Shown here: one piece after another, positions 25,701 through 39,334 of the stretch | How the letters are laid out: each line of letters opens with the position of its first letter | How positions within the stretch are numbered: the first letter of the stretch is position 1 | Assembly (NCBI GenBank): GCA_905183005.1 | Contig: CAJJDO010000073.1 | Span: forward strand, 124,001 to 188,000 | DNA: 64,000 bases | Source of the DNA: Paramecium pentaurelia | Lineage: Eukaryota; Ciliophora; Oligohymenophorea; Peniculida; Parameciidae | Direction: 5' to 3' | The notes under the pieces: model-generated | Database searches by the model: none | What the model was told of the DNA's origin: nothing | The model's input: the letters and a program-made list of their open reading frames with translations, nothing else | Program-made: the position numbers and the translations under genes

Positions 25701-28700
25701 GAAAGGAATTTGAAAAAAAAATAATAAAGGCAAAAAATTGGTCTGGAAATAATGTATTAATTAGTTCTCATGTATTAATTTAAAAATTTGATGATATCTT
25801 TAAAAGTTTGAATCAAAAAGATATTGAAATTTGGCCAAAATCTTTAAGTGGTATTATACTTAATTTTAGGAAATATGCTTTTTAAATTATACATTTCAAA
25901 TTAACTAAATTTTTGTTTGATTTAACTATTTTAATAAATACATTGTTTTTGGCACTATAAGGTACTATAAATAGAAGAATAATTGATAATGAGGAAGATA
26001 TAGCTACAGTAGTTTTATCAACAGAAATAATTTTACAATTAATTGTGTATTAACCAAGTATTTAATTATAAAATATTAGAAAGAATAGCAAAAAATAAAC
26101 ATCATGTAATTGAACTTTTGATTGTTGTACTTAGTTTAATAGAATTTGGATTTAGTAATTATTTGAATGTAAGTGAATAATATCTTCGATTAATGAGATC
26201 TACAAAATGTCTTTTATTTTATAGATGTATACTCTATATTTAGATGGCTAGAATAATTGGAGCAATAGCTTCAATTACTTATAAATCTTATATATATTTA
26301 ACATTTTTAATGTTTTTTATGATCTTAACATTCGGATTGATAGGAATGGAATTATTTGCAAATAAATTTGATGAATTTCATAAAGAAGGATATATGTAAT
26401 CTTTTGATGATCCTGCTAAAGCATTTATGACTGTTTTTAATATTATGACTAATGATGATTGGTTTGGAGTCTATCGTATAGGTACTGAAGTTTAAACGGA
26501 ATTAGCAGTAACTTTTTCGATTGCTTTAGTATTTACTTTAAATTATTTTATTTATGGTATTATGATGGCAATATTACTTGATGGGTTTAGTTAATATTTA
26601 GAAAGAGAATCTTCAAATGAAGAGAATGAATTTATGAAAGAAAAAATTAAGTAGATAAACAAACTAAATAAATAATTAGATTCAGATTAAACTGATGATG
26701 ATGATTCTGAAAGTGAAAGTTCAAATTCTAGTTCTTCTTCAATTAAATAATATAAAGAATTAGCTAATAATGTTATTGTTAATAGTAATAGAAATTAAAG
26801 GAGAGAAAGCACATCACCAGAAAATCTATTAGCATCATCAAGTAATGTTAGAGAATACTAGTAAAAGAGAGATAGTTGTTTTACAGAAAAACTGTTCCAT
26901 TCTCTTTAATTTCCTCCAACTAGAAATAGGAGACCAGATTTGGTTAATGATTAAAAAAAGAAGATCAAAGATGACTTTAATAGATTGAAAAATAAAACTA
27001 ATATTAATATAAATCATTTAAAAGCGTAAGATTCAAAAAAGATCAAATTAATATAAGAGAATATAGAATAAATTGAAAGACAACTTCTTAAACAAAATCC
27101 TAAATTATATACTGGTAATGATTGTCTCTAATCCTATTATATTTTCCATAAATCTAATAATTTTAGAAAATTACTCTTCAAAGTCAGTTAAAGCGATTAT
27201 ACTAAATATTTTATTGACATAACTTTACTATTATCTATTACATACTTAGCTATACCAAAAGATATTTAAAAACAGCCTTTGCTTGTTACTTTATTATTTA
27301 TCTTGAATTCTATTATTTTTATAGAGTTCATAATCAAATCAATTGCTTATGGAGTATTCTTAGATAAAGGATCATATTTGAATGTAAAATTATAATTAAA
27401 ATTAATAGTACACATGGAAAATTATTGACTTGACTTACATTGTAATTTATTATGTTCAATTTTTTAAAATTGGTTATTTGCCTATATTTAAAGTTATTGA
27501 AACATTTTTATTCTTTAGACCTTTAAAATTATTATATAGAATAAGATGGGTGGCAAGAGTAAGAGCAGCATTGACTCAATCTTTATTTGATATTATAAAT
27601 GTTTTTGTAGTCTTATTGTTAGTTTGGTTAATGTTTGCTGTTTTTTCGATGATGCTTTATGCAGATAAATTGGGTTATTGTGAAGAATAATTCAATTATG
27701 ATATTGGAATTGAGGAATGTTAATAATAAGGCAAATAATGGATAGTATATAAACATAATTTCGATAATATTACAACTGCTATGCCAGCCCTTTTTGTTAT
27801 ATCCACATTTGATGGATGGGGAGCAATCTTATGGGCATCATAAAATAGTAGAGAATCTCATAATGGACCTCATCCATATTATAGTTAAGCACCTACTTAT
27901 GTCTTTTATATAGCCTTTTGCACAATAGGCTCAATGTTTTTTTTATAATTATTTACTGGAGTCCTATTTATAAATCTAAAAGCCAATTCTAAATAAATTG
28001 AGAATTAATAATTAACTCAAGCTTAATTAGAATTCAAAAAAGTTACTGAAATAATTTTATTCGATCATCCAGTTAGATCCTCATTACCAAAATCATATAT
28101 TAGAAAGATATTAGCTACTATAATCACTAGTAAATTTATGGATTTCTTTATGTTTTCTATTTTACTTATAAATTGTGTAACAATAATGATGATATATCAC
28201 TCTGCTGATTTTCATTATAAATAAATCATTAATCTCATTAATCATGTTTGTACAATTGTATTTGCTATTTGGTTGTTACTCTAAGCTATAGCTCTAGGAA
28301 TTAATAGATTTAAAGATAATCCATGGAGATTATACACAACTGTAGTAATCATTTTAGGTGTTATTGATTTACTAGTAGATTTTATTTGGAATTGGTTCTA
28401 ATTATATGTGAATTCTACATAATTGACTCCTTATTATTAACTATTAAGAGTCATGTTTATGTTAAGAAATTTGAGAGTAATAATCCTGTTCTAAGGACTT
28501 TAAAAACTTTAAAGATTAGTAAGAGTTATCTCATTTGCTTTTCCCTTTTTATTTAAAATTTTATTTATTTTATTAATAATAATGGTTGTTTTTGCATTTT
28601 ATGGAACAATGCTATTTGGTCATATTGATAAAGGAGAGGTAATAAATGATTTAATTAATTTTAATAATTTTTGGTTAGCTATATTAACTTTATTTAAATG

Positions 28701-29730
28701 TGTAAGTGGTGATGATTTTAGGAGTATAATGAATGATTGTATGCATCATAATCCTTATTGTCAAGAAGATCCAAAATATTGTGGATCTCCTTATTCGTAA
28801 ATATATTTTATTTTATTTATGTTAATTTCTAATTATGTACTTTTAAATCTTTTTGTTTTGGCAATGATTGAATAATTTGAATTATTTTTTAATAATCAGG
28901 ATTCAATCTTATAGACATATGTAGAAAATATAGATACATTTAGAAAAGCATGGTTTAAGTTTTCTTGTAATCATGGCTAATTTTTAAATATTAAAAACTT
29001 ACCTTTTCTTTTAATGGAAATAAAAGAACCATTAGGTTGTAAGTCTTATGAAAATTAATGGGATGCAGCTAAATTCAGTTTGTAGTATAATTTAATAAGT
29101 GATGAAGAAAACAGAATTACTTATAATTAATTATTATATGAAATATTTTTCCATAGATACAAGAAATTAATTTTAGGTTAATGTTCAGAAATTGCTGCAG
29201 AAAAGATGTCATATTATCATAGGACTATGAATTTTAGATTAGCATATCATAGAAGAGGATAGAAATTTAGGAGAAGTAATATAGGTCCATAATTGAAATT
29301 AAAAGGAAATTGCAATCCTCTTTACTTTTAGTTAATTGCTTTGACTACATTCAGAGTATGGAGAAGTTACACATAATAGATGATTTAAAATATTCTCACT
29401 GAACATTAATACTTTTCTGATAGAACAATAAAAGATACTGAACCTATTAGACATTCAATTTCCTTAAAAAGTATGGAGAGCCAAGAATCTCGGATTAAAT
29501 TAAATGATAAACCTATATATTAGAAAAGAAGATTGGGAAGACTAAAGAGAGTGTCATTATAAGGTTAATTAAATGATTATTTACCTGGAGATTTAATAAA
29601 TGTAAATTATATTTTAAAATAATTTTAGCCTAAACCAGTTTTGAAAAGAAAAAGTAGTTTTGGTATAAATGTAGAAGAAGGCAATGTTCAATCAGTTTAT
29701 AATACTGTAAGAGTTTAAAAAATGAAATGA
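22800..29730 (+). CDS. four-domain voltage-gated Ca2+-channel-like alpha subunit
   Basis: 2255 aa in eight exons; introns are 23210-23231, 23530-23551, 23669-23696, 23805-23826, 24263-24284, 26058-26079 and 27384-27408. A disordered Ser/Lys-rich N-terminus (about 320 aa) leads into four six-TM repeats: I about 325-600, II 980-1220, III 1405-1680, IV 1710-1975. The pore loops read TMDDW (near 550), TNDDW (1169), TFDGW (1613) and SGDDF (1911), so all four selectivity positions are Asp. S4 segments have reduced but visible Arg/Lys spacing, best in III and IV. After repeat IV, FRKAWFKF...LPFLLMEI resembles the post-IVS6 EF-hand-like region of CaV channels. Family knowledge suggests a role in ciliary or somatic Ca2+ action potentials. 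A NALCN-like channel is the alternative. Confidence 0.85.
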
Positions 29731-29766
29731 TGTATAATCTACTAAGCAAAAATATTATATAGAGAT

Positions 29767-32700
29767 TCAAGTATTTTCATCATGCTTTTAAACATCTATT
29801 TAAGATTTAGAGTTATTCTATAAACTTTTTATTGTTGCATTTTTTGAAGCTTTAATTCTTTCAAATAAATTTCTATTAGATTTAGTCCTTTTATACAACT
29901 TTTTTTCCTTTATTTTATTCTATTAATAATACATTTCTATCTTTTTCAGTATTGCATCTATGTTATATTCAGGAAAATACACCAAAGTTGTTTTGCAGAT
30001 ATCCATTTCAAGATTGATATTAGTATGTACTATATCAAGAATCTTTTATTATAATGAATCAATTTAAGATCCTTCTTTTATATCTCCTTTTAATTCTATC
30101 ATTCCAGAACTTGTTAATTTAGCTGTTTATGCTTAATTCTTTCTATTCTCAATGAAACTAGCTCTGTTCTTTTTTTGATCTAAAGAAATGGTTATTTATT
30201 ATATTTATTATTAATTTTAAGACACAGGACTTTAATTATTAGTTTATTAATTTTAATATGATCTTCTTTTTGGTCTTTAACCCATTTAAATTGTAGTTTT
30301 CTTAACTTTTCTTCTTTAATCACCACCACCAATTTGAACTTTTCTTTCTTGACTCTCAATTTATCTTTTAATTTTAATAGAATCTTTAATTTCACTTTCC
30401 TCACTATTCTTACTCATTTGCTTAAGAGATTATAAATGATTTTCAAAATCCTATTAACCAAGTTATTAAGCTAAATTTCCCAATTTCTGAGATACTTATA
30501 CAAATCCAAAATCATCTAAATTAGATGATCTTCTTGGTTTCTATTAATTTTATTTCATATATAGATTATTTTATAATTAAGTAGTAGGAATAGATAACAT
30601 TTAAGATTATTCTAATGTTTCTGGAATTTTTTCTTAATTTTAATTATCTTTCTTTAAAAATTAAATTGCTCTAGTTCTTTCTTTTCCAAATTATATTCTT
30701 TTAAAATTAATTACACTTTTTCTCATTTGATTTCCAAGATCTAAATCTCTACTTTCTCTTAGATCTGTAGTTATTCCAGCTGTCATCCTTAAATTCTTAG
30801 AAAAAATGGCATTTTATTTTTCACTATTTGAAATAGATTTAGAATCATAAATGTCTTAAGAAGAATCATTATCTTTTGATGACATATCATCTTAATTTGG
30901 ACTCAATTAAAATCCTAAAGCAATTAAATATTCATCTGTGTATTCTCTAAAATAATCATTATTTAAGATTACTATTCAGTTAGATTTCCAACAATTATTC
31001 TCAAAGCACATTCTTAAATTTTATTTAAAATCTCTTTGGCTTTTAATTTTTTAGGATTACGATAAGGAAACTTAATTCTATTATTAAATTTAACTGAAGT
31101 AAATCTATTAGCAATTTTATTTGTATTTGGTTATAAAAAAACAAATGGACATCTATAATTAATAATAAAATTGATACTAAATGAAATTATGTGTCCATTC
31201 ACAAATTTCACATACATTTCCTGATCCTTTAAATGCTGGATACAATAATAATCTATCTCTTTTCATACAAAATATTTCATATTCTTTATCATTCTCTGCA
31301 ATTACATTTATAAAATCATCATAACTAAATTAATTTATTAATTTTTATACTCTATATAAGCCATCTAAGTAAATTTCAACGCTCTTACTTTATACTCATA
31401 AGGTTATTAAGTAATGAATTCTCTTTCCCCTAAAACTGCCCTATATAGTAGTACTGATAATTTACCCAGCACTAACTTTCTTTAAAAATGTCTCTGTTGC
31501 TTCATAATAATCATTTTCATCTAAAAATTAATGTAAATTAAATAATACTTTTATGATCAGCCACATATTCCAAGGCACCTGAAAGTACAAACCAAATTTT
31601 TTTTGGTTGATCATATCGAGAATATAGAACTTCTTCTGGTAAAACCTTTTTCTCTTTAACAAATTAACAAAGATTATTGATAGTAATTTCATTAAAATTA
31701 TCTCTTAAGAGTCTGGATTTTCTAAGTGTATTACTATATAAATCCGTTAAAACTTCTTCTCTCAAATGTTTTGTAAGTTATGATAAAAAGATATCTGCAT
31801 GATTGTCTTCTTCTTATTCTAATTTAAAATAATACTCAAAGTATTTTTTAACCTTTTTAAAAATATATTAAAATATTAACCTTTAATGATAAATTTAAAT
31901 TTAATCCTCTTTTTCTGATATGTTAATGAATTTAACGAAGTTTAAACTTATATGTTGTTTTCTTATCTGAAATAGATTTAAAAATATTTCCTATATTTGA
32001 TATGCAATAACCAAATATTCCACAAAGTAATAATGTTACTACAATAACAAATATTCTTTCAAATGTAGTTACTGGAACTATATCTCCATATCCAACTGTC
32101 ACAGTTGTTATAACACTCCAATACAAAGATATTATATATCTATCAAACCAATGATATTCATAAGCAGCTGGATCATAATGAGTTAACCATGTTTCATTTA
32201 CTCCAAATGATTCATGTTCAGTCAAAGCTACAAAATGCCAAGCACATCCACAAAAATGACCTGTTAAAACAAGAAAAAAGATAAGTTTGAAAAGATCAAC
32301 AAAAATTTGAATATTTTCCTAATATATATATATATAATACTTCTAAATTAAGCATTTCTTCTATGCTTTCCATTAAAGGATTTAATCTAGTTAATCGAAA
32401 GAGTAAAGTGTATCTAACAAATGGGATATTTAGATTTGACATTAAGAAAGGGATAACAACTATTAAATCCCAAAAAAAATTCTCTTTTAGATAATGCTTT
32501 ACAATAGATTTTCTATCTTCATGCATTAAACCTTTATCATAATAAGCAGTATTGAAATTTAAAATGATTTCTGCTACAAATATCCATGATGGTAATAAAT
32601 CAAATAAATATTCAAAAGCCCCTGATGTTGTAATATCAAAACTTATATTAATTGGTATATAAAAAATGTTCATTACGATAAATAATAATAAAAGTATATC

Positions 32701-33668
32701 CCATATTATTTTAAATTTGCTATCTGGTTTTATAACTATTATGTTTCTACTAAGAAAATCTTAGCAACTTTCAAAATAATGCAAATATTTTGTTGCTTAT
32801 TTTTAAAAATTATATTTCAAAATAAGGAACTAATATTTTATAACAAATTACTAAACTTGGCTTTTATTTAATTTAACGAGAAACCAAAATAAATTCAAAG
32901 TTACTAGATAAATCTCCAATTACAGAAAATATTTTTTATGTCAAAAGTCTAAATTTTATCGTTTCTGTTTTTGTTTTTAATTATTAAATGAATCTAGAAA
33001 CTAATCGAATTATCATTAGACCTTTTTATGACCATATTTCATTTAAACTATGTTTCATCCTATAAAAATACCCTATTGTGCCCTCTCTTCTACCTGATAC
33101 TCTTTTTGGTTAAATCTCATTTAATCTCATATTTTTTTATGCTTCTCTAGTTTTCATTTTCTATATTTTGTCTTCTTAAATTTCAAATTACTAGACAAAA
33201 CTTTAATATTTTTCAAGTTTTGAGTTAGACTTTCCTCCATAATAATGAAGATTATAAGTAGATTCTAGCATTTAACCAGAGTGTGCTTTTTGATTAGGAG
33301 TGTTATTTTATTATTCTTTATAAATAACACTTGGACTCTTATATTATTGAATGAAGGAATGAGTTCTTGATTTTGGAGATGCATCATCCCGTAAGTTTTC
33401 ACTATTAATTTAAAATACAGAAGATTTACTTAAAGCTACTTAATGAGTTATCCTCATTAGAACTATTAGATTTATGTCCGTCATTTAATGCTCGAAAATT
33501 GTTCTTTTCAAATATGTTTCTCTTAAGTTTTAATGCTTCGTCCATTTATTATTCAACTACATTTTCATTAGAATAAATAGGTATCAAATCATCAAATCGA
33601 GGAGATAAAACATTTTAACTGTGTATGGGACTTTCAATACTGAGAAAGGCAGTCTCCTTATTTTACAT
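29767..33668 (-). CDS. CNBD-type voltage-gated K+ channel (EAG/CNG superfamily)
   Basis: 1223 aa in ten exons; introns are 33402-33429, 32830-32851, 32319-32340, 31853-31880, 31521-31548, 31441-31465, 31325-31350, 31153-31177 and 30947-30972. A cytosolic N-terminus of about 260 aa is followed by six TM helices. The pore signature TTVTVGYGDIVP is near residue 500, so the channel is K+ selective. S6 and a C-linker lead to a degenerate cyclic-nucleotide-binding fold (residues about 600-730), then a short Cys/His knuckle C-x2-C-x3-H-x4-C. The long C-terminal tail is charged and Gln-rich. It would repolarise or set membrane potential. It lies tail-to-tail with the Ca2+ channel (36 bp between stops) and head-to-head with the TmcB-like gene (132 bp). 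One intron (31853-31880) uses an atypical GTTAAT donor. Nucleotide binding itself is doubtful. Confidence 0.9.
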
Positions 33669-33800
33669 TTATTATATTTTATATACTGAATAATATACTT
33701 AATTAAGAATTCAATATTTTGATGTTCTATTCTTTATAAATATAACCATTTAAATCAAACACAATTGAATAGATATGCAAGAATTAATATATGAGGATGT

Positions 33801-36800
33801 ATGAAATTTCTATTTTAATTTATTTTAAATTATTGGATGGAACAACTATTCAAATTAATAAATCTATTAATACATCCAGCTTCCACACAACTTTAACTCA
33901 AAAGTATAATTGTTCTAATCACAGTCATAAATAAAGCATAAGAACTTGAAATGGTAAAGAATTTTGAATTGAATTATAAAACTGAAATGAAGTATAAAAT
34001 TTGATATGCTCATTAGCCCTATCTAAAGTATTATAAGTTACTGCTTCATTATAGATTCTGTTTCATCCGCTTAACATATCCTAATAATTTCCCTTTTCTT
34101 TATTGTTCATATTTTATTGATTCTGATGTTAACCTATTTTCACTATGTGAGGAATAAATCAATCACATTGTAATACATCTTGCATTCATTTTTAACATAT
34201 TACTAATTACTCTTTCAAATTCCTATTATTTATTCAGCATTAAAGTTTGTTTATGATTAAGAGATTTGCAATAATAGTGATCTTTGTAATTCAGATAGCA
34301 GAATAGGAGTGATATTAATAGGATCATTTAATATTATATTCACTTTGATCTTAAATTCAATACATATATATTTTGGAAGATGTGAAAAATTAATGGAAGA
34401 TAATTATATTTTAACATTGGATTATTCCATTATTTTAAATGGTATTATGTAAGTTTTGGTATTAATTACAATTGTTTTAAAAACAATAGAAATACTACCA
34501 GAATTGAGATTTGCATTGATCTTAATAAAAAGTTTGATATACGTTATAAGTTCAATTAACAGAATAAATCAATTCTCATATATATTAGTAGAGACAGTTG
34601 CAGTTGGGTTAAATATATCCATATCATTTAATTTTAGTATTTATGAATTATTTTTAATTATCTCATTTTTATTATGTTTGTGTATATAGATTCAGAATAG
34701 AATAATGAATTTTCATATAACTTTGAAAGAATAATTAAATTTAGTTACACTTTAAGTATAAATTTCAAATATATATAGATTTTAGAAGAAAGTAATGAAA
34801 TGAGTGCTTTACCAAAATCAAAAATCATATTATCAGTCATAAAAAAGAATCATATATGTAAAAAATGTAAGAATTCTCATTAATTGGTTGAATGTTTATT
34901 ACGTAGAATGGCCAATACATCCATAAATGGAAATTAACTTTATATTTTACTTTATTGTTCTTATGTAGCAAATCATGCTCCATTAAAGGCATTAATTAGA
35001 TTGATTCTAATGACTTCAGATGATATTTATTATAGAATAGCATCTCATAATTTATAATAGGAATTATACAAAAGAACTTAATAATTTTAAAAGGAAGCAT
35101 AAATTAAGAATTCAATTAGAAATGCTAATGAACATTTGAATTCATTAGATGTTTAATCAGCATTTCATACTTCACATTCTGCAGCTATGTTATTTCCTCT
35201 CATTATTGAAACTTTAAATGGCAAAATCAATTTTTGGAATAAATTAATAAATGGTTATAGTGATATTGATCATTGTTTACATGAAGCATTAAAGACAACT
35301 TCTAAAATGCTTAGATGTAAAAAAGAATTTGAAAATAGATTTGATATGATAAATAATAGATTAAAAGGATCTTCAACATAGGATATTTTATCAATGAGAA
35401 TCATATAAATCTATCAAACTGGAATTTATTCTAATTCATTTTAAGCTTTTTAATTAGAGAAAGCTATAGATGATCTATTAAAAAGTGAAAGATATAAATA
35501 AGATGAATCATTAGATAACATTTAACTTATATAAAGTATACATATATAAATTATTTTAAAGATAGATTAATAATCTTAAAATCAAGTTTAGTACGTAAAA
35601 GAGGTGAATTAGTAAATACTAATAGTAAATAATTATCATAATTTTTGGGTGAATCTGAAGATAATGTTAAATTAATTAAACACTGTAATCAATTGATGCC
35701 TAATTTCTTATAAAGTATTCATGATTAATTAATGGATAATTATTTATAAAATGGACATTCAAAATTAATGGTTCATGGAGAATCAACATTCTTTTAAAAT
35801 ATATAAGGATATATAGAACCTTGTAGTATAAATTTGTATAATTATTTTGATTCAAATAAAAATGACTTTTTGTTAAATATGATTTTAACTAAAGAATAAT
35901 CTAATAATGAAACAATATTATTTGGAGTAGATGGAAAGATACTTGGATTCACTAAGTAATTTTATGATGAAGCATTAAAATCTAAAACCAAAATTGAAAG
36001 TTCACATATGTCTAAACGTACTGATAATACTGTTTAATAAATGGAAGTCAAAGAACTTTTAGCAAGATATCCATTAATTTAATATTATATACCATCTATA
36101 ACTTAATAAGTTGAAGAATTAAAAGTTTAAATTAATTCATCTTCAAATTACCTTATGAATAATCTAAGATCTTATTGGATTATTCCATCAAATCATAGTG
36201 ATTGTCTTTTAAATTCACAATTAATATTATCATAATTTAAAAGAAGGAGTAATGGTTCTTAAGCATAATTTAACTTGAGATCTTATAAATCATAAACATA
36301 TTCTAGATATTCTTAAAATTCTGTGAATACTAATATAGAAATGTATGATGATTAAGAAATTCCATTAGAAATTAGAAAATAAATTCTAATTGATAATACT
36401 CCAATTATACTTTTACATCCAGAAGTATAAGAATCTGTTAAAAAATTGGTAGAATTCGATAATTAATCATAATTTATGTAATTAGGTTTATTTTATAGTC
36501 TTTCATTTAAAGTATTGAAATATAAAAAAGGAACTTATGCTTATTTTATGGTTTCTATTAAAGAAATGAAACATTTATAATTATAGAATATAAATTAACA
36601 TTTTACTACAGTTCCATCTTAAACCACTTAATAATAAAGTATATATCCTTCATAAGATTTGAACAGTAGTGATTTATTCCCAAAAAGTGAAGTTGTTGAA
36701 ATTAATGAATCTTAAAATGGCAATATTTAAGAGATAAAAATGATGAATTAAATGAAATCTGTCAAGTAATATGATAATGAAGATATCAATAATAATAATA

Positions 36801-39137
36801 TTTTAGATAATTCAAAATCATTCGAAATGAGTTTTAAAGTAAAATAATCTGATAGATCCAATATATTTGATTCAAGTAGATAAATGATTGTTTAATAACC
36901 ATTATATGTTAAACCTAGACAATTAGATAAATTATGTAATTAAGAATTTGAGTAATTGGAAAATGAAATGCATGTATATCTTAATCATATTATTTAAGGG
37001 ATTAAAAGAAAGATAATTAGAATTACTAGATGAAAATGAATAAGAAATAGTTAATGAAAAATTTGAATCTAATAGTTAAACTCTAAAAAAGAACTCCATC
37101 TTAGGTAAACTAAGAATAGCCTAGATGTAAAAGAAAGAAAATGCTATTGATTTTGCATCTAATCCATCTAGAACTTCTACAAATTCAACATCTAAGGAAT
37201 CTTTACTAATAGTTTAACAATTATATTATAATACTCAACTCATTACTCCACTTAAAAAAATAGCATTTATACTATCATTAATATGTCTAGCTATTTTGAC
37301 TGTAGATATAATAAATGTTTAAATGATATCAACAAATTTAGTATCTTAAACGGATTAAGTTGTTAATCTGAGAAAACCTCAAAATATTAATTACTTTTAT
37401 TCTTCAGCTATGTATTAAGAATGGACTCAATATATTTAAACTATGAAAATACTTTCCTTAAGTCCTTTTATGAATTAAAGGAATGAAGAAACGTTAAGTT
37501 AAATGTATGATTATGCAAGATAGGAAATGATTAATTTAGCAATTTAAGTACCTAAATAAGCATAGGATTTGAATGTCAAGACAATATTCAATTTTAAGTA
37601 TATAGAAAATGGAGTCATTAAATATCAAGACCTTCCATTATAAGATTTTTATTAAGTCATCTATTAAACAGCTGAAACTTCATATAGAAATAATTTGGGA
37701 AAATAATAATTCTTATATCCAGATATGTTAACAACAGGAATAATTAGAGTAAATTTATGGTAAATGGTAGATTTACATAATCAACTTATTTAGATAATAA
37801 TGTAAAATACAATAGATACTTAATCTTAAGTAAGATCATATTTTTTGACTGTTATGATGGCTGAATTATTTTCAGTAATATTTTTTATAGGACTTTAATT
37901 AAAATATTGGTTATTCATTGATCATATATCAAAATCTATATTATTTTTAGTATCTCGTTTAAATGAAAATTAATCAATAGATTAAATTAATAGGCTCTCT
38001 ATGATAAAAGAATAGTTAGAAAATGAAAGTTCTAATACATGGAAACTATTTAATTTTGGAGAGATTATGTTTGAATTTTCAGATAAGAAATCAAAAAAAG
38101 TATAATTAAAGTAATCAATTTCAATTTAATCTACATAAAATAATTATCGAGCTACTAGTGCTTTATATTCTAGAATATAGAAAACGTATTATTTAAATAG
38201 AACAAATGTAATAATAACATTTTTATTGGCTATAACATGGTCTGCCTTTTTAATGGCAGGATATCTTATACATATGTCTTATAATGACAATTTCTAACCA
38301 TCTTTAACTGTTACATTAAAATTTGTATAATTTAGACATAACATGGATTCATTAGCTTTAATTGCAGGTCTTACAAAAACAGAACCTTTAATTCCAAATT
38401 ATAATTTAAGTTTCATTAATTAAACTTTATCAACATCTCTATTGATCTAATATAAAGATAATTTATTACCATTAATAAATGAAATAGCTGATGTTATTTT
38501 AACAAATGCAAATGCCAATAATAAAAACAGTATTTTTGATGGTGTACTAAATTATGATTTATGTTTATCAACTAATTTAGATAATCTTCCAGTTTGTGAT
38601 TTATCAAAACAATCCTTAGCTTATGATAAGTAATAATTATTTGATTTACAATAGGAAGGATCTATATTTGGATATAATTATAAATGGTGCTCTTGGATTT
38701 ACAGCAGCATTTGTTAAATTTATAAATTAAGAATATGATTATGAAATAAATAACTTGAAATATAGTACAAATCTAGAAGATTGCAGAATCACTGCATAAT
38801 CATAATAATTTTAAAATTTTATCTTATAATATTTTACTGATATCTAGACAGCTATGAGATAATTTTTAGTTTTATTTTAACAAGACAATGCAAATATCAG
38901 TTAAGGTATTATAAGTGTGATACAAGTTTATTATTATGGATTCGGATTAAGGTATAATGATATTAATTATAAATCAGTTTATTTGCAATATATTGTACTT
39001 TGAGTTTTATATGGATATATAAATAGCAATAAACAATTTAATCATTAAGATAGATTTTAGTACTTATTCCAGTCGATCTGATATTAACTGCAAACATTAG
39101 AAGCCAAGCAAAAGAAATTCATTAAATGTTATACTGA
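33801..39137 (+). CDS. large multipass protein, tiny-macrocysts (TmcB)-like
   Basis: 1728 aa in seven exons; introns are 33992-34016 (25 nt), 34756-34778 (23), 35536-35561 (26), 36974-36998 (25), 38630-38654 (25) and 38952-38977 (26). The first 330 residues hold about eight hydrophobic helices. A soluble helical region with HTSHSAAML follows, then a PAS-like segment (about residues 660-760). A long Q/S/N-rich stretch precedes a second membrane region (about 1120-1670) with paired TMs flanking a large extracytosolic loop. This layout matches the ciliate-expanded TmcB/TmcC-like family, whose function is poorly known and probably sensory or signalling. The last intron ends CAG rather than TAG/AAG. 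The start was taken as the first ATG after an in-frame TGA. Family assignment rests on my recognition of the pattern. Confidence 0.7.
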
Positions 39138-39334
39138 TTGACATTTATAATGTAATTAAAATGTGAAAATATATAATAATATTAAAAAATAAATTCTATA
39201 AAATTATTATTTAACATAAGTGAATTTAAATTTATATAACTTATTCTATTTTAGAAATAAAAAGATACATTATTAATATATATTTAATTTTTTAAAATAG
39301 AATAAATAATAATGACAAGTAGTCTAATTAATTC

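Noticed and set aside
32880..32935. 20-nt intron GTAATT...ATCTAG in the K+ channel N-terminus
   Set aside because: Using it forces a different upstream frame; the 22-nt intron at 32830-32851 alone gives continuous protein-like sequence on both sides.
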